Below, in pieces: positions 10,174 through 18,255 of a stretch of DNA of 44,790 nucleotides. The DNA comes from Verrucomicrobiota bacterium. Its GTDB lineage: Bacteria; Verrucomicrobiota; Kiritimatiellia; CAIQIC01; JAGNIJ01. The translations under genes were made by a program, and so were the position numbers. Every line of letters starts with the position of its first letter. The first letter of the stretch is position 1. Below the pieces are notes generated by a model. The model saw nothing but the letters and a program-made list of their open reading frames with translations, did not search any database and was not told where the DNA came from. Location of the stretch: contig JAKJGV010000002.1 of the NCBI GenBank assembly GCA_022704185.1, positions 17,767 through 62,556 on the forward strand, written 5' to 3'.

Positions 10174-10440
10174 GTGAAGCGGAAGCGGTTCAAGGAAGAG
10201 CAGATCATCCGAGTGCTGAAGGAGGCGGAATCGGGCATGGAGGTTAGGGATCTGATCCGGCGACACGGGATCAGCGAACAGACCTACTACCGGTGGAAGT
10301 CGAAGTACGGCGGGATGGAGGTCGCGGACGCCAAGCGCCTGAAGTACCTGGAGGAAGAGAACGGCCGGCTGAAGAAGTTGGTGGCCGAACAGGCGCTGGA
10401 CATTCAGATCCTGAAGGACGTTAACTCAAAAAACTGGTAA
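10174..10440 (+). CDS. IS3-family transposase OrfA
   Basis: An 88-residue DNA-binding subunit. The helix-turn-helix of the HTH_Tnp_1 type spans about residues 6-45 (EEQIIRVLKEAESGMEVRDL, then RHGISEQTYYRWKSKYGG). A leucine-zipper-like helix follows (about 50-80, KRLKYLEEENGRLKKLVAEQ) and would mediate dimerisation with OrfA or OrfAB. It binds the element ends and regulates transposition. AGGAGG lies close upstream of ATG 10174. The gene ends at TAA 10438, just after the slippery heptamer, so some ribosomes would shift to -1 and make the OrfAB transposase. Confidence 0.93.
   Translation: MKRKRFKEEQIIRVLKEAESGMEVRDLIRRHGISEQTYYRWKSKYGGMEVADAKRLKYLEEENGRLKKLVAEQALDIQILKDVNSKNW
10428..10434 (+). 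promoter_or_regulatory. Programmed -1 frameshift site A-AAA-AAC
   Basis: The heptamer is exactly in phase with orfA codons (TCA AAA AAC TGG TAA). Slipping back one base gives AAA AAA CTG GTA ACG..., which stays open into orfB (28 codons later its first ATG, 10518). Such X-XXY-YYZ sites are the known control for OrfAB synthesis in IS3 elements. Confidence 0.85.
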
Positions 10441-10517
10441 CGCCCGCAGCGCGACGTCAGGCGGCCACGTACGCCCAAGACAAGTATCCGATCAGTATTC
10501 GGCACGCCTGCGGGCTC

Positions 10518-11291
10518 ATGGGATGTCAGAAGAGCACCTACTACTACCGACGCGACGACCGGAAGGACCGGTCTTTGAAGGAGGCGCTTCAAGAGAAGGC
10601 GTATCAACATCCCCGATGGGGCTATCGGAACCTGTTGGAGTTGCTTCGCCGGGAGGGCTGGAAAGACAACCACAAGCGGGTATATCGCGTATACGCAGCG
10701 GCCGGATTACAGGTAGGGACACGCAAGAGAAGACCGAAGACGAAGTACCGAGGAGAGAAGCTGGAGGAGCCGAAGAAGAGGAATGAACTGTGGGTGATGG
10801 ACTTCATGCAGGACCAGCTGGTTAATGGTCGGAAGATCCGGTTGTTGACCGTGATGGATGTGCATACCCGAGAATCTCTGGCGATCGAGGTCGATACGTC
10901 GATCTCCGGTGAACGCGTGTGCCGGGTGTTGGACCGGATCAAGGGGTTGCGAGGGTTGCCGGAACGGATCGGGACCGACAACGGGCCCGAGTTCCGGGGC
11001 ATGAAGTTGGATCAATGGGCCTACAAGAACAAGGTGAAGCTGCAGTTCATTCCGCCGGGACAGCCAACAAAGAATGCTTATATAGAAAGCTTCAATGCCA
11101 TCGTGCGGGACGACTGTTTGAACCAGCACTGGTTCCTCAACCTGGAAGATGCTAGAAACAAGATCGAGGTCTGGCGCTACGAGTACAACACGGTTCGACC
11201 GCATGGGTCATTGGGAAAGAAAACGCCGGCGGAATTCGCCGCGCGCCACCCCCTAGGGGGTGGGAGGGAGAGGATCAAACAAGCGGGATGA
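10518..11291 (+). CDS. IS3-family transposase OrfB (catalytic)
   Basis: This is the catalytic, RNase H-like rve integrase region. In the -1 frame the reading frame is open from 10434, so the true product is most likely an OrfAB fusion beginning at 10174; the ATG at 10518 marks only the independent frame (257 residues). The DDE residues are all present: Asp in ELWVMDFMQ, Asp in IGTDNGPEF, and Glu in AYIESFN, with exactly 35 residues between the last two. The C-terminal NTVRPHGSLGKKTPAEF block is standard for the family. No internal stop or frameshift is visible, so the enzyme is probably active. Confidence 0.93.
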   Translation: MGCQKSTYYYRRDDRKDRSLKEALQEKAYQHPRWGYRNLLELLRREGWKDNHKRVYRVYAAAGLQVGTRKRRPKTKYRGEKLEEPKKRNELWVMDFMQDQLVNGRKIRLLTVMDVHTRESLAIEVDTSISGERVCRVLDRIKGLRGLPERIGTDNGPEFRGMKLDQWAYKNKVKLQFIPPGQPTKNAYIESFNAIVRDDCLNQHWFLNLEDARNKIEVWRYEYNTVRPHGSLGKKTPAEFAARHPLGGGRERIKQAG

Positions 11292-11375
11292 CTAACATCG
11301 CGCGTGGTCCAATCAAAGGGGCAGAGCCAGCTCCCTGACGCAGCAATGAGAGGCCCGGGGGTGGAGAGAGGCCCG

Positions 11376-11451
11376 GGGGTCAGGCTGTAACAGTACATTT
11401 TCAACCATTGTCACGCGTTGATATCAAAGTGTATCGTTACGGCCTGACCCC
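11376..11451. repeat. 76-nt element with 16-bp terminal inverted repeats
   Basis: GGGGTCAGGCTGTAAC (11376-11391) and GTTACGGCCTGACCCC (11436-11451) are inverted repeats with one mismatch around a 44-nt AT-richer core. Just before it, AGGCCCGGGGGT appears twice in tandem. It looks like a small non-autonomous element or REP-type sequence; no gene lies inside. Confidence 0.55.
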
Positions 11452-11454
11452 GCA

Positions 11455-11769
11455 CTTCCGCAGTTCAACGGGCTCTGCCAGCCGTAGCCCTGCCGGCCGT
11501 AGCCGTGCCTGACGGCAGGCAGGCTTGGCGAAGGCGGGAAGTTCCCGCCCAAGCACAGCGAGTGGCGAGGAGCGGAAGGCGCTGGCCTGCCAGCCGGCTT
11601 GTCCGCCGAAGCCTCTTGGCGAAGGCGGAAGCTCCCGCCCGAGCACAGCGAGTGGCGAGGAGCGACTTGTCCGCCGTAGCCCTGCCTGCCGGCAGGCAGG
11701 CTTGGCGAAGGCGGAAGGCTGGCCTGCCAGCCGTAGCTCCGAGCGAGCTTCGCGCGTCGGAGCGAAGGC
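11455..11769. repeat. GC-rich direct-repeat cluster next to tRNA-Thr
   Basis: A 50-51-nt unit beginning CTTGGCGAAGGCGG and ending GTGGCGAGGAGCG occurs at 11524-11574 and 11615-11664 (91-nt period). A third truncated start is at 11701-11717. GCCTGCC and GCAGGCAGG palindromes and GCCGTAGC motifs are interspersed. Open frames of about 100 codons across it are repeat-derived and lack start signals. No gene is seen. Confidence 0.65.
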
Positions 11770-11845
11770 TGGAGCCAGCTCCCGGATTCGAACCGGGGAC
11801 CCACTGATTACAAATCAGTAGCTCTGGCCACTGAGCTAAGCTGGC
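11770..11845 (-). tRNA. tRNA-Thr (anticodon UGU)
   Basis: A 76-nt tRNA with its CCA end encoded (11770-11772). Acceptor GCCAGCT/AGCTGGC, D arm GCTC/GAGC, anticodon stem ACTGA/TCAGT and T arm CCGGG-TTCGAAT-CCGGG... all pair. The anticodon loop is TTTGTAA, giving UGU (plus-strand 11810-11812), which reads ACA threonine codons. It stands alone beside a repeat cluster. Confidence 0.96.
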
Positions 11846-11967
11846 GTCCGGTGTTGGACATCGCGGACAGCGGGCTCACTGCCCGTTTATGTATGGAATC
11901 ATGCCGCAAAACCCCGCATAATGCAAAGGAAAGCGGTATCACCCGCGTTAGACAAGAGGGGGTTTTC

Positions 11968-12150
11968 ATGCAGAAGCGCTACAAGGTAGTCTGTAATATT
12001 GAATTCGGCGATATGTTCGTTCAATTGCTGATATGGGCCGGGCTCTTCCTGATCACATTCGGCCTCGCATCGCTCTTTTTCCCCTACTACCTCATCAAGC
12101 TCGTCCTGAACAACACCGAGCTCCGGGAAGTGGAAGGAGTGAGCCCGTAG
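11968..12150 (+). CDS. Small membrane protein of unknown function
   Basis: A 60-residue protein with one long hydrophobic region (about residues 15-40, MFVQLLIWAGLFLITFGLASLFFPYYLI), enough for one or two membrane passes, between a basic N-terminus (MQKRYKVV) and an acidic tail. The ATG at 11968 is preceded by AGAGGGGG, while the earlier in-frame start at 11851 adds an unlikely tail. I do not recognise a family. The motif LITFGLASLFFPYYLIKL looks conserved rather than random, so I consider it a real gene. TauE/SafE follows 88 nt later. Confidence 0.55.
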   Translation: MQKRYKVVCNIEFGDMFVQLLIWAGLFLITFGLASLFFPYYLIKLVLNNTELREVEGVSP

Positions 12151-12238
12151 CTCTGCGCCTGCGGGAAGAAGGATTCGCGTTGCACACGGGTGATGTACCC
12201 ATGGCATCGATGCCGAATCGAGTTGGTTCGCTGTTGCT

Positions 12239-12976
12239 ATGAACGAAATGCTTTATTACGTGGTGGTCGGGTTTGTCGCGCAACTGATTGATGGCACGCT
12301 GGGCATGGGATACGGCGTGAGTGCCACATCGCTGCTGCTCACCCGCGGCATTGCGCCGGCGGTAGCCAGCGCCACCGTTCACGCCGCCGAGATCTTCACA
12401 ACGGGCGTGTCCAGCATATCCCACAGGTTTTTCGGCAACGTGGATCAGAAACTGTTCCGACGCCTGGTGATTCCCGGCGTGCTCGGGGCCATCGTCGGGG
12501 CGTATGTCCTCAGCCAGGTGCCCGGCGAGCGTTTCAAGCCCTGGATCGCGATCTACCTGCTCGGCATGGGAGCGCTCATCGTGATCCGGGTCTTTCGGAC
12601 CGTGCCCCCGTTGAGCGTAACCACCCATCTCACGCCGCTGGGCTTCTTCGGCGCACTCGTGGATGCTCTCGGCGGGGGCGGCTGGGGGCCGATTGTCGCA
12701 TCCACCCTGATCGCCCGCGGCAACCATGCGCGCCTGACGGTCGGAACCGTGAACACCGCCGAGTTCTTCGTGACGCTCGCGGCATCCATAACCTTCATCG
12801 CCACCCTGGGCCTGACCCATTGGCCGATCATTCTCGGCCTCGCGATCGGCGGCGTGTTGGCGGCGCCGCTCGGCGCATACGCGTGCCGAATCATCCCGCA
12901 CCGCCCGTTCATGTTCTTCGTGGGCCTGCTGGTCATCGGATTGAGCCTTCGCACGCTGCTCAAGGCTGTGCTATGA
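12239..12976 (+). CDS. TauE/SafE-family permease (sulfite/organic-anion exporter)
   Basis: A 245-residue integral membrane protein with about seven to eight hydrophobic segments in two related halves. The first half contains GFVAQLIDGTLGMGYGVSATSLLL and the second GFFGALVDALGGGGWGPIVASTLIARG, the duplicated motif of the TauE/SafE (DUF81) family. Members export sulfite, sulfoacetate or related anions, but the substrate cannot be read from sequence. No strong ribosome-binding site precedes ATG 12239. The stop is 9 nt before the next gene, a SAM methyltransferase, so the two are probably cotranscribed. Confidence 0.9.
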   Translation: MNEMLYYVVVGFVAQLIDGTLGMGYGVSATSLLLTRGIAPAVASATVHAAEIFTTGVSSISHRFFGNVDQKLFRRLVIPGVLGAIVGAYVLSQVPGERFKPWIAIYLLGMGALIVIRVFRTVPPLSVTTHLTPLGFFGALVDALGGGGWGPIVASTLIARGNHARLTVGTVNTAEFFVTLAASITFIATLGLTHWPIILGLAIGGVLAAPLGAYACRIIPHRPFMFFVGLLVIGLSLRTLLKAVL

Positions 12977-12985
12977 TCACGGGTC

Positions 12986-13774
12986 ATGAACACAGAAGCC
13001 GATCACGTGGGATGGCCTGATTTCTTCAACAGCCACGCGCCCCACTACGAAGAAAACTGCTTCACCAAGAACACCCTCGCGGAAGCGGATTTCCTGGCGG
13101 ACATTCTCCGGCTTTCCCCGGGCATGGCGGTGCTGGACGTGGGCTGCGGAACGGGACGGCACTCGATCGAGCTGGCCCGGCGCGGCCTTCGCATGACGGG
13201 TATCGACATCTCGAGGGGCATGCTGGACGAGGCCCGCCGCAACGCGCGCAAGGCCGGAGTCGAAGCGACGTGGATCGAATCCGACGCGCAGCGGTTCTCG
13301 TTGCCCGCGGCGTTCGACGCGGCCATCTGTCTTTGCGAAGGCTCTTTCGGGCTCCTCGGCAGCGCCGACGATCCGATCGGCCAGCCGCTGGCGATCCTTC
13401 GCAACGTGGCGGCGGCGTTGAAGGACAACGCCCCGTTCGTCTTCACCGTGCTCAACGCCTGCGCGCTCATCCGGAAACACTCGGACGCGGCGGTGCAGGA
13501 AGGCCTCTTCGATCCCCTTGCCCTCGCGGAAGTTTCCGAATGCCAGGCACCCGGCAACACGGGCCCGCACCGCCTCACGGAACGGGCATTCGTTCCGACC
13601 GAGCTCGTGCTGCTCTTCGCGTGGGCGGGCCTTGAAGTAACGCACATCTGGGGCGGCACGGCGGGCGACTGGGGCAAGCGCCCCATCGCGCTCGACGAAA
13701 TCGAGATCATGGTAGTCGGCAGAAAGAAGGGGCAGGCGCTGCAGCCCCCCTACGCGTTGTACAAGCGCAAGTGA
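12986..13774 (+). CDS. Class I SAM-dependent methyltransferase
   Basis: A 262-residue cytoplasmic protein with the Rossmann-fold SAM-binding motif AVLDVGCGTGRHSIELARRG at about residues 48-67. The acidic residue after the second strand (TGIDIS) and a motif-IV-like strand DAAICLCEGSFGLL also fit. It belongs to the broad Methyltransf_25/11 group acting on small molecules or lipids; the acceptor is unknown. The gene follows the permease by 9 nt. A DNA methyltransferase starts 23 nt after it, or overlaps it if the GTG at 13771 is used. The tail LYKRK is basic. Confidence 0.85.
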   Translation: MNTEADHVGWPDFFNSHAPHYEENCFTKNTLAEADFLADILRLSPGMAVLDVGCGTGRHSIELARRGLRMTGIDISRGMLDEARRNARKAGVEATWIESDAQRFSLPAAFDAAICLCEGSFGLLGSADDPIGQPLAILRNVAAALKDNAPFVFTVLNACALIRKHSDAAVQEGLFDPLALAEVSECQAPGNTGPHRLTERAFVPTELVLLFAWAGLEVTHIWGGTAGDWGKRPIALDEIEIMVVGRKKGQALQPPYALYKRK

Positions 13775-13797
13775 GTCGGCCGGGAGGAAAAGACGGC

Positions 13798-14700
13798 ATG
13801 GCGGATCTGATCATTCACTTCGGCGACAATCTGTCCGTCCTGAAGGCGTTGCCTTCGGATTCGGTGGCCCTGATCTACATTGACCCGCCGTTCAACACGG
13901 GCAGGAAGCAGAAACGCGTGCAGCTCTCCACCGTCCGCGACGAAAACGGCGACCGGACCGGCTTCCAGGGCAAGCGATATCGAACCATCAAGCTCGGCTC
14001 GAAGGAATATCCCGATTTTTTCGACGACTACCTCGAGTTCCTCGAACCCCGGCTCCGGGAGGCCCATCGCATCCTCGAACGCAACGGGAGTCTCTTCTTC
14101 CACATTGATTGCCGGGAGGTTCACTACTGCAAGGTTCTGCTCGACCACGTGTTCGGGCGCGAGTGTTTCCAGAACGAGATCATCTGGGCGTACGACTACG
14201 GAGCGCGCTCGAAAACGAAATGGCCCGCCAAGCACGACAACATCCTCTGGTACACCCGGGACCCCGAGCACTACCAGTTTCACCTCCGGGAATGCGACCG
14301 CATCCCCTACATGGCGCCGGACCTCGTGGGTCCGGAGAAAGCCGCGCGCGGCAAGACCCCGACGGACACCTGGTGGCATACCATCGTCAGTCCCAGCGGC
14401 CGTGAGAAGACCGGCTATCCCAACCAGAAGCCGCGCGGCATTCTCGACCGCATCGTGAAAGTCCACTCCCGGCCGGGCGATCTGCTGCTGGATTTTTTCG
14501 CGGGCAGCGGTTCGTTCGGTGAAGCGGCCGCGGAACTCGGCCGGCGATGCATCCTGGTGGACAACCATCCCGAGGCGCTGCGCGTGATGGAGCAACGGTT
14601 CGCGAAGCGGGACGTGCGATGGCATGACTGGCCTCCCGCGAAAGGAGGCGAGGGAAAACGCCGGAGCACCGGAAAACTCAGCGGCCGCGCGCGCCCTTGA
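13798..14700 (+). CDS. Orphan DNA methyltransferase, beta-class (N6-adenine or N4-cytosine)
   Basis: A 300-residue protein of the N6_N4_Mtase family. The catalytic motif IV DPPF (residues 29-32 of [10 protein letters not shown]) comes first and the SAM-binding motif I ([13 protein letters not shown], about residues 230-242) comes last; this order defines the beta class. The middle (about 100-190, with [15 protein letters not shown]) would hold the target recognition region. GGAGG ten nt before ATG 13798 supports this start over GTG 13771. No endonuclease or specificity gene is nearby, so it is a solitary methylase, probably epigenetic or of phage origin. Its last 23 nt overlap the 3' end of panD on the other strand. 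Confidence 0.88.
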   Translation: MADLIIHFGDNLSVLKALPSDSVALIYIDPPFNTGRKQKRVQLSTVRDENGDRTGFQGKRYRTIKLGSKEYPDFFDDYLEFLEPRLREAHRILERNGSLFFHIDCREVHYCKVLLDHVFGRECFQNEIIWAYDYGARSKTKWPAKHDNILWYTRDPEHYQFHLRECDRIPYMAPDLVGPEKAARGKTPTDTWWHTIVSPSGREKTGYPNQKPRGILDRIVKVHSRPGDLLLDFFAGSGSFGEAAAELGRRCILVDNHPEALRVMEQRFAKRDVRWHDWPPAKGGEGKRRSTGKLSGRARP

Positions 14701-15043
14701 CCGGCCGGTTTCGCGCGTCCACTTTCACCACGCGCGCCTTGTGTTTCTTCGCGGCGGCATCGTCCATCTGGCAATAGGTGAGCACCATGACCGGATCCCC
14801 GACCTGTCCCAGTCGCGCCGCGGGCCCGTTCAGCATGCAGACGCCGGATCCGCGTTTCCCGCGGATCGCGTACGTGATGAACCGCGCGCCGCTGTTGATG
14901 TTGAGCACCTGCACCTGCTCGCCCGGCAGGATATCGGCCCGCTCAAGCAGATCTTCATCCAGGGTGATGCTGCCCTGGTAGTGCAGCTCCGTGCCGGTCA
15001 GCACGACCCGGTGAATCTTCGACTTCAACATGGTTCTCTGCAT
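14678..15043 (-). CDS. panD: Aspartate 1-decarboxylase
   Basis: Makes beta-alanine from aspartate for pantothenate and coenzyme A. The 121-residue proenzyme cleaves itself between Gly24 and Ser25 ([10 protein letters not shown]), turning the serine into the catalytic pyruvoyl group; the position equals that of the E. coli enzyme. Other conserved parts are [26 protein letters not shown] and [10 protein letters not shown]. The start at 15043 (MQRTMLKSK) has GAGGA six nt upstream. It lies 79 nt downstream of the GNAT gene with its own promoter-like element. Its 3' end overlaps the convergent DNA methyltransferase by 23 nt. Confidence 0.96.
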   Translation of the reverse strand: MQRTMLKSKIHRVVLTGTELHYQGSITLDEDLLERADILPGEQVQVLNINSGARFITYAIRGKRGSGVCMLNGPAARLGQVGDPVMVLTYCQMDDAAAKKHKARVVKVDARNRPVKGARGR

Positions 15044-15082
15044 ACAAATTCCTCATAGACTCGCGGCGTACGACAGGCCTGC

Positions 15083-15111
15083 ATAATGCAGTCCCGCGGG
15101 GCGTTAGTCAA
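15083..15111 (-). promoter_or_regulatory. Candidate panD promoter
   Basis: On the minus strand TTGACT (15111-15106), a 17-nt spacer and CATTAT (15088-15083) precede panD by about 40 nt. The -10 lies in a TGCATTATGCA palindrome. Confidence 0.45.
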
Positions 15112-15122
15112 ACACGGTTGAA

Positions 15123-16250
15123 TCAGACCCTCCAAAGCGAGGGCATGGTGAACGGAAGCGGAAAGACCTGGTCCAGCCAGCGCGCCTCCGGGGGCAGGTC
15201 CAGCAGGAAGGACGGCGAGTGGGGGCCGAACAGGAACGACACCATGCGGAGCTGCGGCAGGCGCACCGTGAACGCCCCGCGCGGCGCGCGCGCCTGGGGC
15301 TTTCCATCGGTGATCCCCGCGCTCATCAGCGTCTTCTCACCGTCCGTGGCCACGAGATGCACGGCCTGGCTTCGCGGCCATGCCTCCGCAAAATGCGGTT
15401 TGTATGCCTTCAGCACGCCGAGCAGATCGAACACGGCCAGGTTCTCCACCGCCTTCCCGTACTGCTGCGCGACGGACTGCCACAAGGAAGCGTAACGGTC
15501 TCTCCGTCGAGGGATGGCGATATTCAGAAGAGGGACCTGCGTCATCACGTGGTTCAACAGCGCGCGAACGCCTTCGGGATCGCCGCCCCACTCCGCAAGC
15601 CATTGGAACTTGCGATTGACGACCACGTAAGCGAACGCGCTGCCGAGAGAAGCCTGCCACACCTGCATGTGCTTGCGCTGAAGCTTCAGGCGGAAAGTCT
15701 CGTCGTCGCAGAGCCCCTTGACTTCCAGCGCGTCGCGGGCCGCGAGGACGGCGTCCAGCGACTCGCGCGCCGGGTGCAGGTCCGCGACCTTCCAGTGCAG
15801 CGCCCGATCCTGCGGCCGCAGTTTCAGAAATTGCACAACGGTTTCCGATCCGGCTTTCTCCCAGCCGAAGCGCGCATAACGGTCGCGCTCGCCCGTCAAC
15901 CACCCCAGCGCATAACCGTCGCCCCGGATGTGCTCGACAACCCGGTTCATCAACGCGGTCATGCCTCCCTTGCCCCGGTGCCGCGGGTCCGTGCAGACTC
16001 CGCCCACCCCCGCGATGGACAGCCGCGTGTCGCCGATGCGGACCGCCAGGGGAAAGACGCCCGCGACGGAAGCGATCTTCCCCTCGGTGCGAATGATGTA
16101 GTTGCAGCCCATGGACTCGGACGTGGGCTGATAAAGATCGGGATACAGTTCCTCGAACCGGTCGTGATCCACGCCGCCCGCGGAAAACGCGCGGTGCATC
16201 AGGTCCATCAGCTCCGCGAAATCCTGTTTGCGTGCCTTTTCGATCTTCAC
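15123..16250 (-). CDS. GNAT N-acetyltransferase, Eis-like
   Basis: A 375-residue protein whose N-terminal half holds a GNAT fold. The acetyl-CoA pyrophosphate-binding motif is VCTDPRHRGKGGMTALM (about residues 80-97), following AGVGGV. The long C-terminal half, with a second acetyltransferase-like region and a final lipid-carrier-like segment, suits the Eis/YfhC group that modifies amines. The acceptor is unknown. I prefer GTG 16250 because GAGGATG lies before it and it starts 10 nt after the nnr stop; the ATG at 16289 would overlap nnr. It is the last gene of pdxJ-acpS-nnr-GNAT. Confidence 0.78.
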   Translation of the reverse strand: MKIEKARKQDFAELMDLMHRAFSAGGVDHDRFEELYPDLYQPTSESMGCNYIIRTEGKIASVAGVFPLAVRIGDTRLSIAGVGGVCTDPRHRGKGGMTALMNRVVEHIRGDGYALGWLTGERDRYARFGWEKAGSETVVQFLKLRPQDRALHWKVADLHPARESLDAVLAARDALEVKGLCDDETFRLKLQRKHMQVWQASLGSAFAYVVVNRKFQWLAEWGGDPEGVRALLNHVMTQVPLLNIAIPRRRDRYASLWQSVAQQYGKAVENLAVFDLLGVLKAYKPHFAEAWPRSQAVHLVATDGEKTLMSAGITDGKPQARAPRGAFTVRLPQLRMVSFLFGPHSPSFLLDLPPEARWLDQVFPLPFTMPSLWRV

Positions 16251-16260
16251 GAATTCATCC

Positions 16261-17826
16261 TCAGCGCAGCGCGACGTCGCGAAGCACAAACGGCAATTCC
16301 CGGGTCAGGTCGCCCGCCGTCAGCCCCATCTGGGATCGCCGCCACGCCACCAGGTCGCCCGCGCGGCCGTGCAGATAGACCGCGGCGCACGCGGCGTCGC
16401 AGGGTTCGATGCCCTGCGCGAGCAGCGACACGAGCAGTCCGCCGAGCACATCGCCGCTGCCGCCGGTGGCCATGCCCGGATTTCCCGTGAGATTGATCGC
16501 CGGGGGTTTCCCCTGCTGCGCCACGACCGTCCCGACGCCTTTCAGCACCACGGTACAGCGGGTCTCTTCGGCCGCGGCGCGCGCGGCGCCGCAGCGATCC
16601 TTCTGCACGTCTTCCACGCCGCGCGCGAACAGGGCGCCGAACTCGCCGGGATGGGGCGTGATCACCACCGGGCATTTCGCTTTCGACAATTCCCGCGCGC
16701 GCCCCGCGAGCACGCTGATCGCGTCCGCATCCACCACCAACGGCACACGGCAATCGCGAAGGACGGCCTGCACCAACCGCAGGCTTGAATCGCCCCGCGT
16801 CAATCCCGGACCGATGAGGATCGCGCTGAAATCGCGCGCCGCCTCCGCGCCCGTCCAGACCACCGCGTCGAGCGACCCCTGTTCCGTCTCCTCGCAGCCC
16901 TTGACCATGCTTTCCAGCGACGCGCCCGCGACGATCGGCACGATGCTGTTCGGGGTCCAGACCGTGACCAGCCCCGCGCCGGAATTCACGGCCGCCTGCG
17001 CCGCCATCGCCACCGCCCCGGCGTAGCCCCGCGCACCGCCGATGATCAGGACGCGCCCGTAATCGCCCTTGTGGGAATTTCGCGCCCGCCGCGGAAAACG
17101 ATTCCGCAGATCGCTGATATGAATCAGTTCGTGCTCGTCGGTTTCGGCATGCGCCACGAGTTCGTCGGGAATGCCGATATCCGCCACCTCGACGGTCCCG
17201 ACGTATTCCAGCGCAGCGGACCGGATCAGCCCGGTCTTCGGCAGGCCCAGGGTAACCGTCACATCCGCGCGGACGACCTCGCCCTCGGCTTCGCCCGTGT
17301 CGGCGTTGAGCCCGGAAGGCAGATCAATGGATACGACCAGCGACTCGGAAGAGCGGTCATTGATGAACTGGATGGCGCCTACGGCCGGGCCGCGCGCGGG
17401 CCCCGAACTCCCGGTGCCCAGCACTCCATCCACCATGACTTCACAGTGCGGCGCGAATCGCTGGGCGTCTTCCCAGTCTTCTTTGAGCGGCAACTCGCGC
17501 AGCTCGACGCCGGCCCGCTTCATCTGGCTCAGGTGCTTGAGCGCGTCGCCCTTCACCGCGTTGGCCGCCGCCGCGAGCCAGACTTCGACCATGTGGCCGG
17601 CTTCTTTCAGATGACGCGCGGCGGCGAAGGCGTCGCCGCCGTTGTTGCCGCGACCCGCGATGAAGCGAATCGCGGGACGCAGGAAACCCGTGGCATCAAT
17701 CAACCGCTGCACGGCATCGCACACGCCCAGCCCCGCGCGGTCCATCAACACTTCGCCAGGCGTCTCGAATTCCTCGATCGTACGCCGATCCAGTTCCCGC
17801 ATTTGCGCGGTGGAAACCACCTTCAT
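16261..17826 (-). CDS. nnr: Bifunctional NAD(P)H-hydrate repair enzyme
   Basis: Repairs hydrated NADH and NADPH in the cytoplasm. The N-terminal YjeF_N domain (about 1-215) epimerises R- to S-hydrates and shows RFIAGRGNNGGDAFAAARHL and VVSIDLPSGLNADTG. The C-terminal ribokinase-like domain (about 235-515) is the ADP-dependent dehydratase, with KGDYGRVLIIGGARGYAGA, VVITPHPGEFG and NPGMATGGSGDVLGGLL. At 521 residues it has the usual fused length. It begins 3 nt after acpS and ends 10 nt before the GNAT gene. A second NAD-related gene, nadE, is elsewhere in the window. Confidence 0.94.
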   Translation of the reverse strand: MKVVSTAQMRELDRRTIEEFETPGEVLMDRAGLGVCDAVQRLIDATGFLRPAIRFIAGRGNNGGDAFAAARHLKEAGHMVEVWLAAAANAVKGDALKHLSQMKRAGVELRELPLKEDWEDAQRFAPHCEVMVDGVLGTGSSGPARGPAVGAIQFINDRSSESLVVSIDLPSGLNADTGEAEGEVVRADVTVTLGLPKTGLIRSAALEYVGTVEVADIGIPDELVAHAETDEHELIHISDLRNRFPRRARNSHKGDYGRVLIIGGARGYAGAVAMAAQAAVNSGAGLVTVWTPNSIVPIVAGASLESMVKGCEETEQGSLDAVVWTGAEAARDFSAILIGPGLTRGDSSLRLVQAVLRDCRVPLVVDADAISVLAGRARELSKAKCPVVITPHPGEFGALFARGVEDVQKDRCGAARAAAEETRCTVVLKGVGTVVAQQGKPPAINLTGNPGMATGGSGDVLGGLLVSLLAQGIEPCDAACAAVYLHGRAGDLVAWRRSQMGLTAGDLTRELPFVLRDVALR

Positions 17827-17829
17827 GGC

Positions 17830-18255
17830 CTATTGCTCCCGCCCGGATGATTCGCCCACCAGCAACGCATGCGCGACCGCGTAGTGCCGCGTGTGGGAAA
17901 GGCTGGCCAGCACGCGATGCACGCCCCGCGAAGCCGCCAGCTTCCGCCCCTTCTCGCTCAGCCGGACCTCGGGCGCGCCGGTATCCGGATCCCGCAACAC
18001 CTCGATGTCCAGCCAGCCGATATGTTCTCCCACGCCCGTGCCGAACGCCTTGCTGACCGCCTCTTTCACCGCAAACCGCCCGGCATAGTGGCGCCACGGC
18101 TCGGCTTTCGATTCACAGTAGCGCTGCTCGTCTTCGAGAAAAACCCGGTTCCTGAATCGCCCGGCCCACTCGGCGAGCGTTTCCTTCATCCGATCGTTCT
18201 CAACCAGGTCAATCCCGGTCCCGAGAACGCACGCGGCTTCCGGCGCCCGCTTCAC
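17830..18255 (-). CDS. acpS: Holo-[acyl-carrier-protein] synthase
   Basis: Transfers 4'-phosphopantetheine from coenzyme A to acyl carrier protein. The 141-residue protein has both metal-binding motifs: GTGIDLVEN near residue 12-20 and FAVKEAVSKAFGTG near 62-75, plus the terminal block VLASLSHTRHYAVAHALL. Translation starts at GTG (18255-18253), which overlaps the pdxJ stop codon in a GTGA junction. It is slightly longer than the E. coli enzyme at both ends. The pdxJ-acpS order is conserved widely in Gram-negative bacteria. Confidence 0.94.
   Translation of the reverse strand: MKRAPEAACVLGTGIDLVENDRMKETLAEWAGRFRNRVFLEDEQRYCESKAEPWRHYAGRFAVKEAVSKAFGTGVGEHIGWLDIEVLRDPDTGAPEVRLSEKGRKLAASRGVHRVLASLSHTRHYAVAHALLVGESSGREQ

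Larger units (their letters stand above)
10096..11329 (+). mobile_element. Complete IS3-family insertion sequence (about 1.23 kb)
   Basis: Ends are imperfect inverted repeats: TGGTTTGGCCCCCT...CTGGACCA on the left and, in reverse complement, TGGCTCTGCCCC...TTGGACCA on the right. They resemble the TGG...CCA ends and C-rich core of IS2-like members. Flanks show a GCTC direct repeat (10092-10095 and 11330-11333), or AGCTC if the terminal A belongs to the target; 3-5 bp is usual for IS3. Inside are orfA, an in-phase A-AAA-AAC slippery heptamer and orfB with a full DD(35)E set, so it looks intact and recently mobile. Confidence 0.9.

Noticed and set aside
11324-11783. 12-nt direct repeat GAGCCAGCTCCC at the IS right flank and at the tRNA-Thr 3' end, like an att pair
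   Set aside because: At the IS side the match is made of the terminal GAGCCA of the IS plus target bases, so it is coincidental. There is no integrase gene.
11505-11821. Two overlapping open frames of about 100 codons in the repeat cluster before the tRNA
   Set aside because: They consist of repeat-derived Arg/Ala-rich sequence and run into the tRNA gene.
12225-12240. TGGTTCGCTGTTGCT just before the TauE/SafE start, resembling a -24/-12 promoter
   Set aside because: Spacing is 9 nt, and the -12 box is directly upstream of the ATG, leaving no leader.
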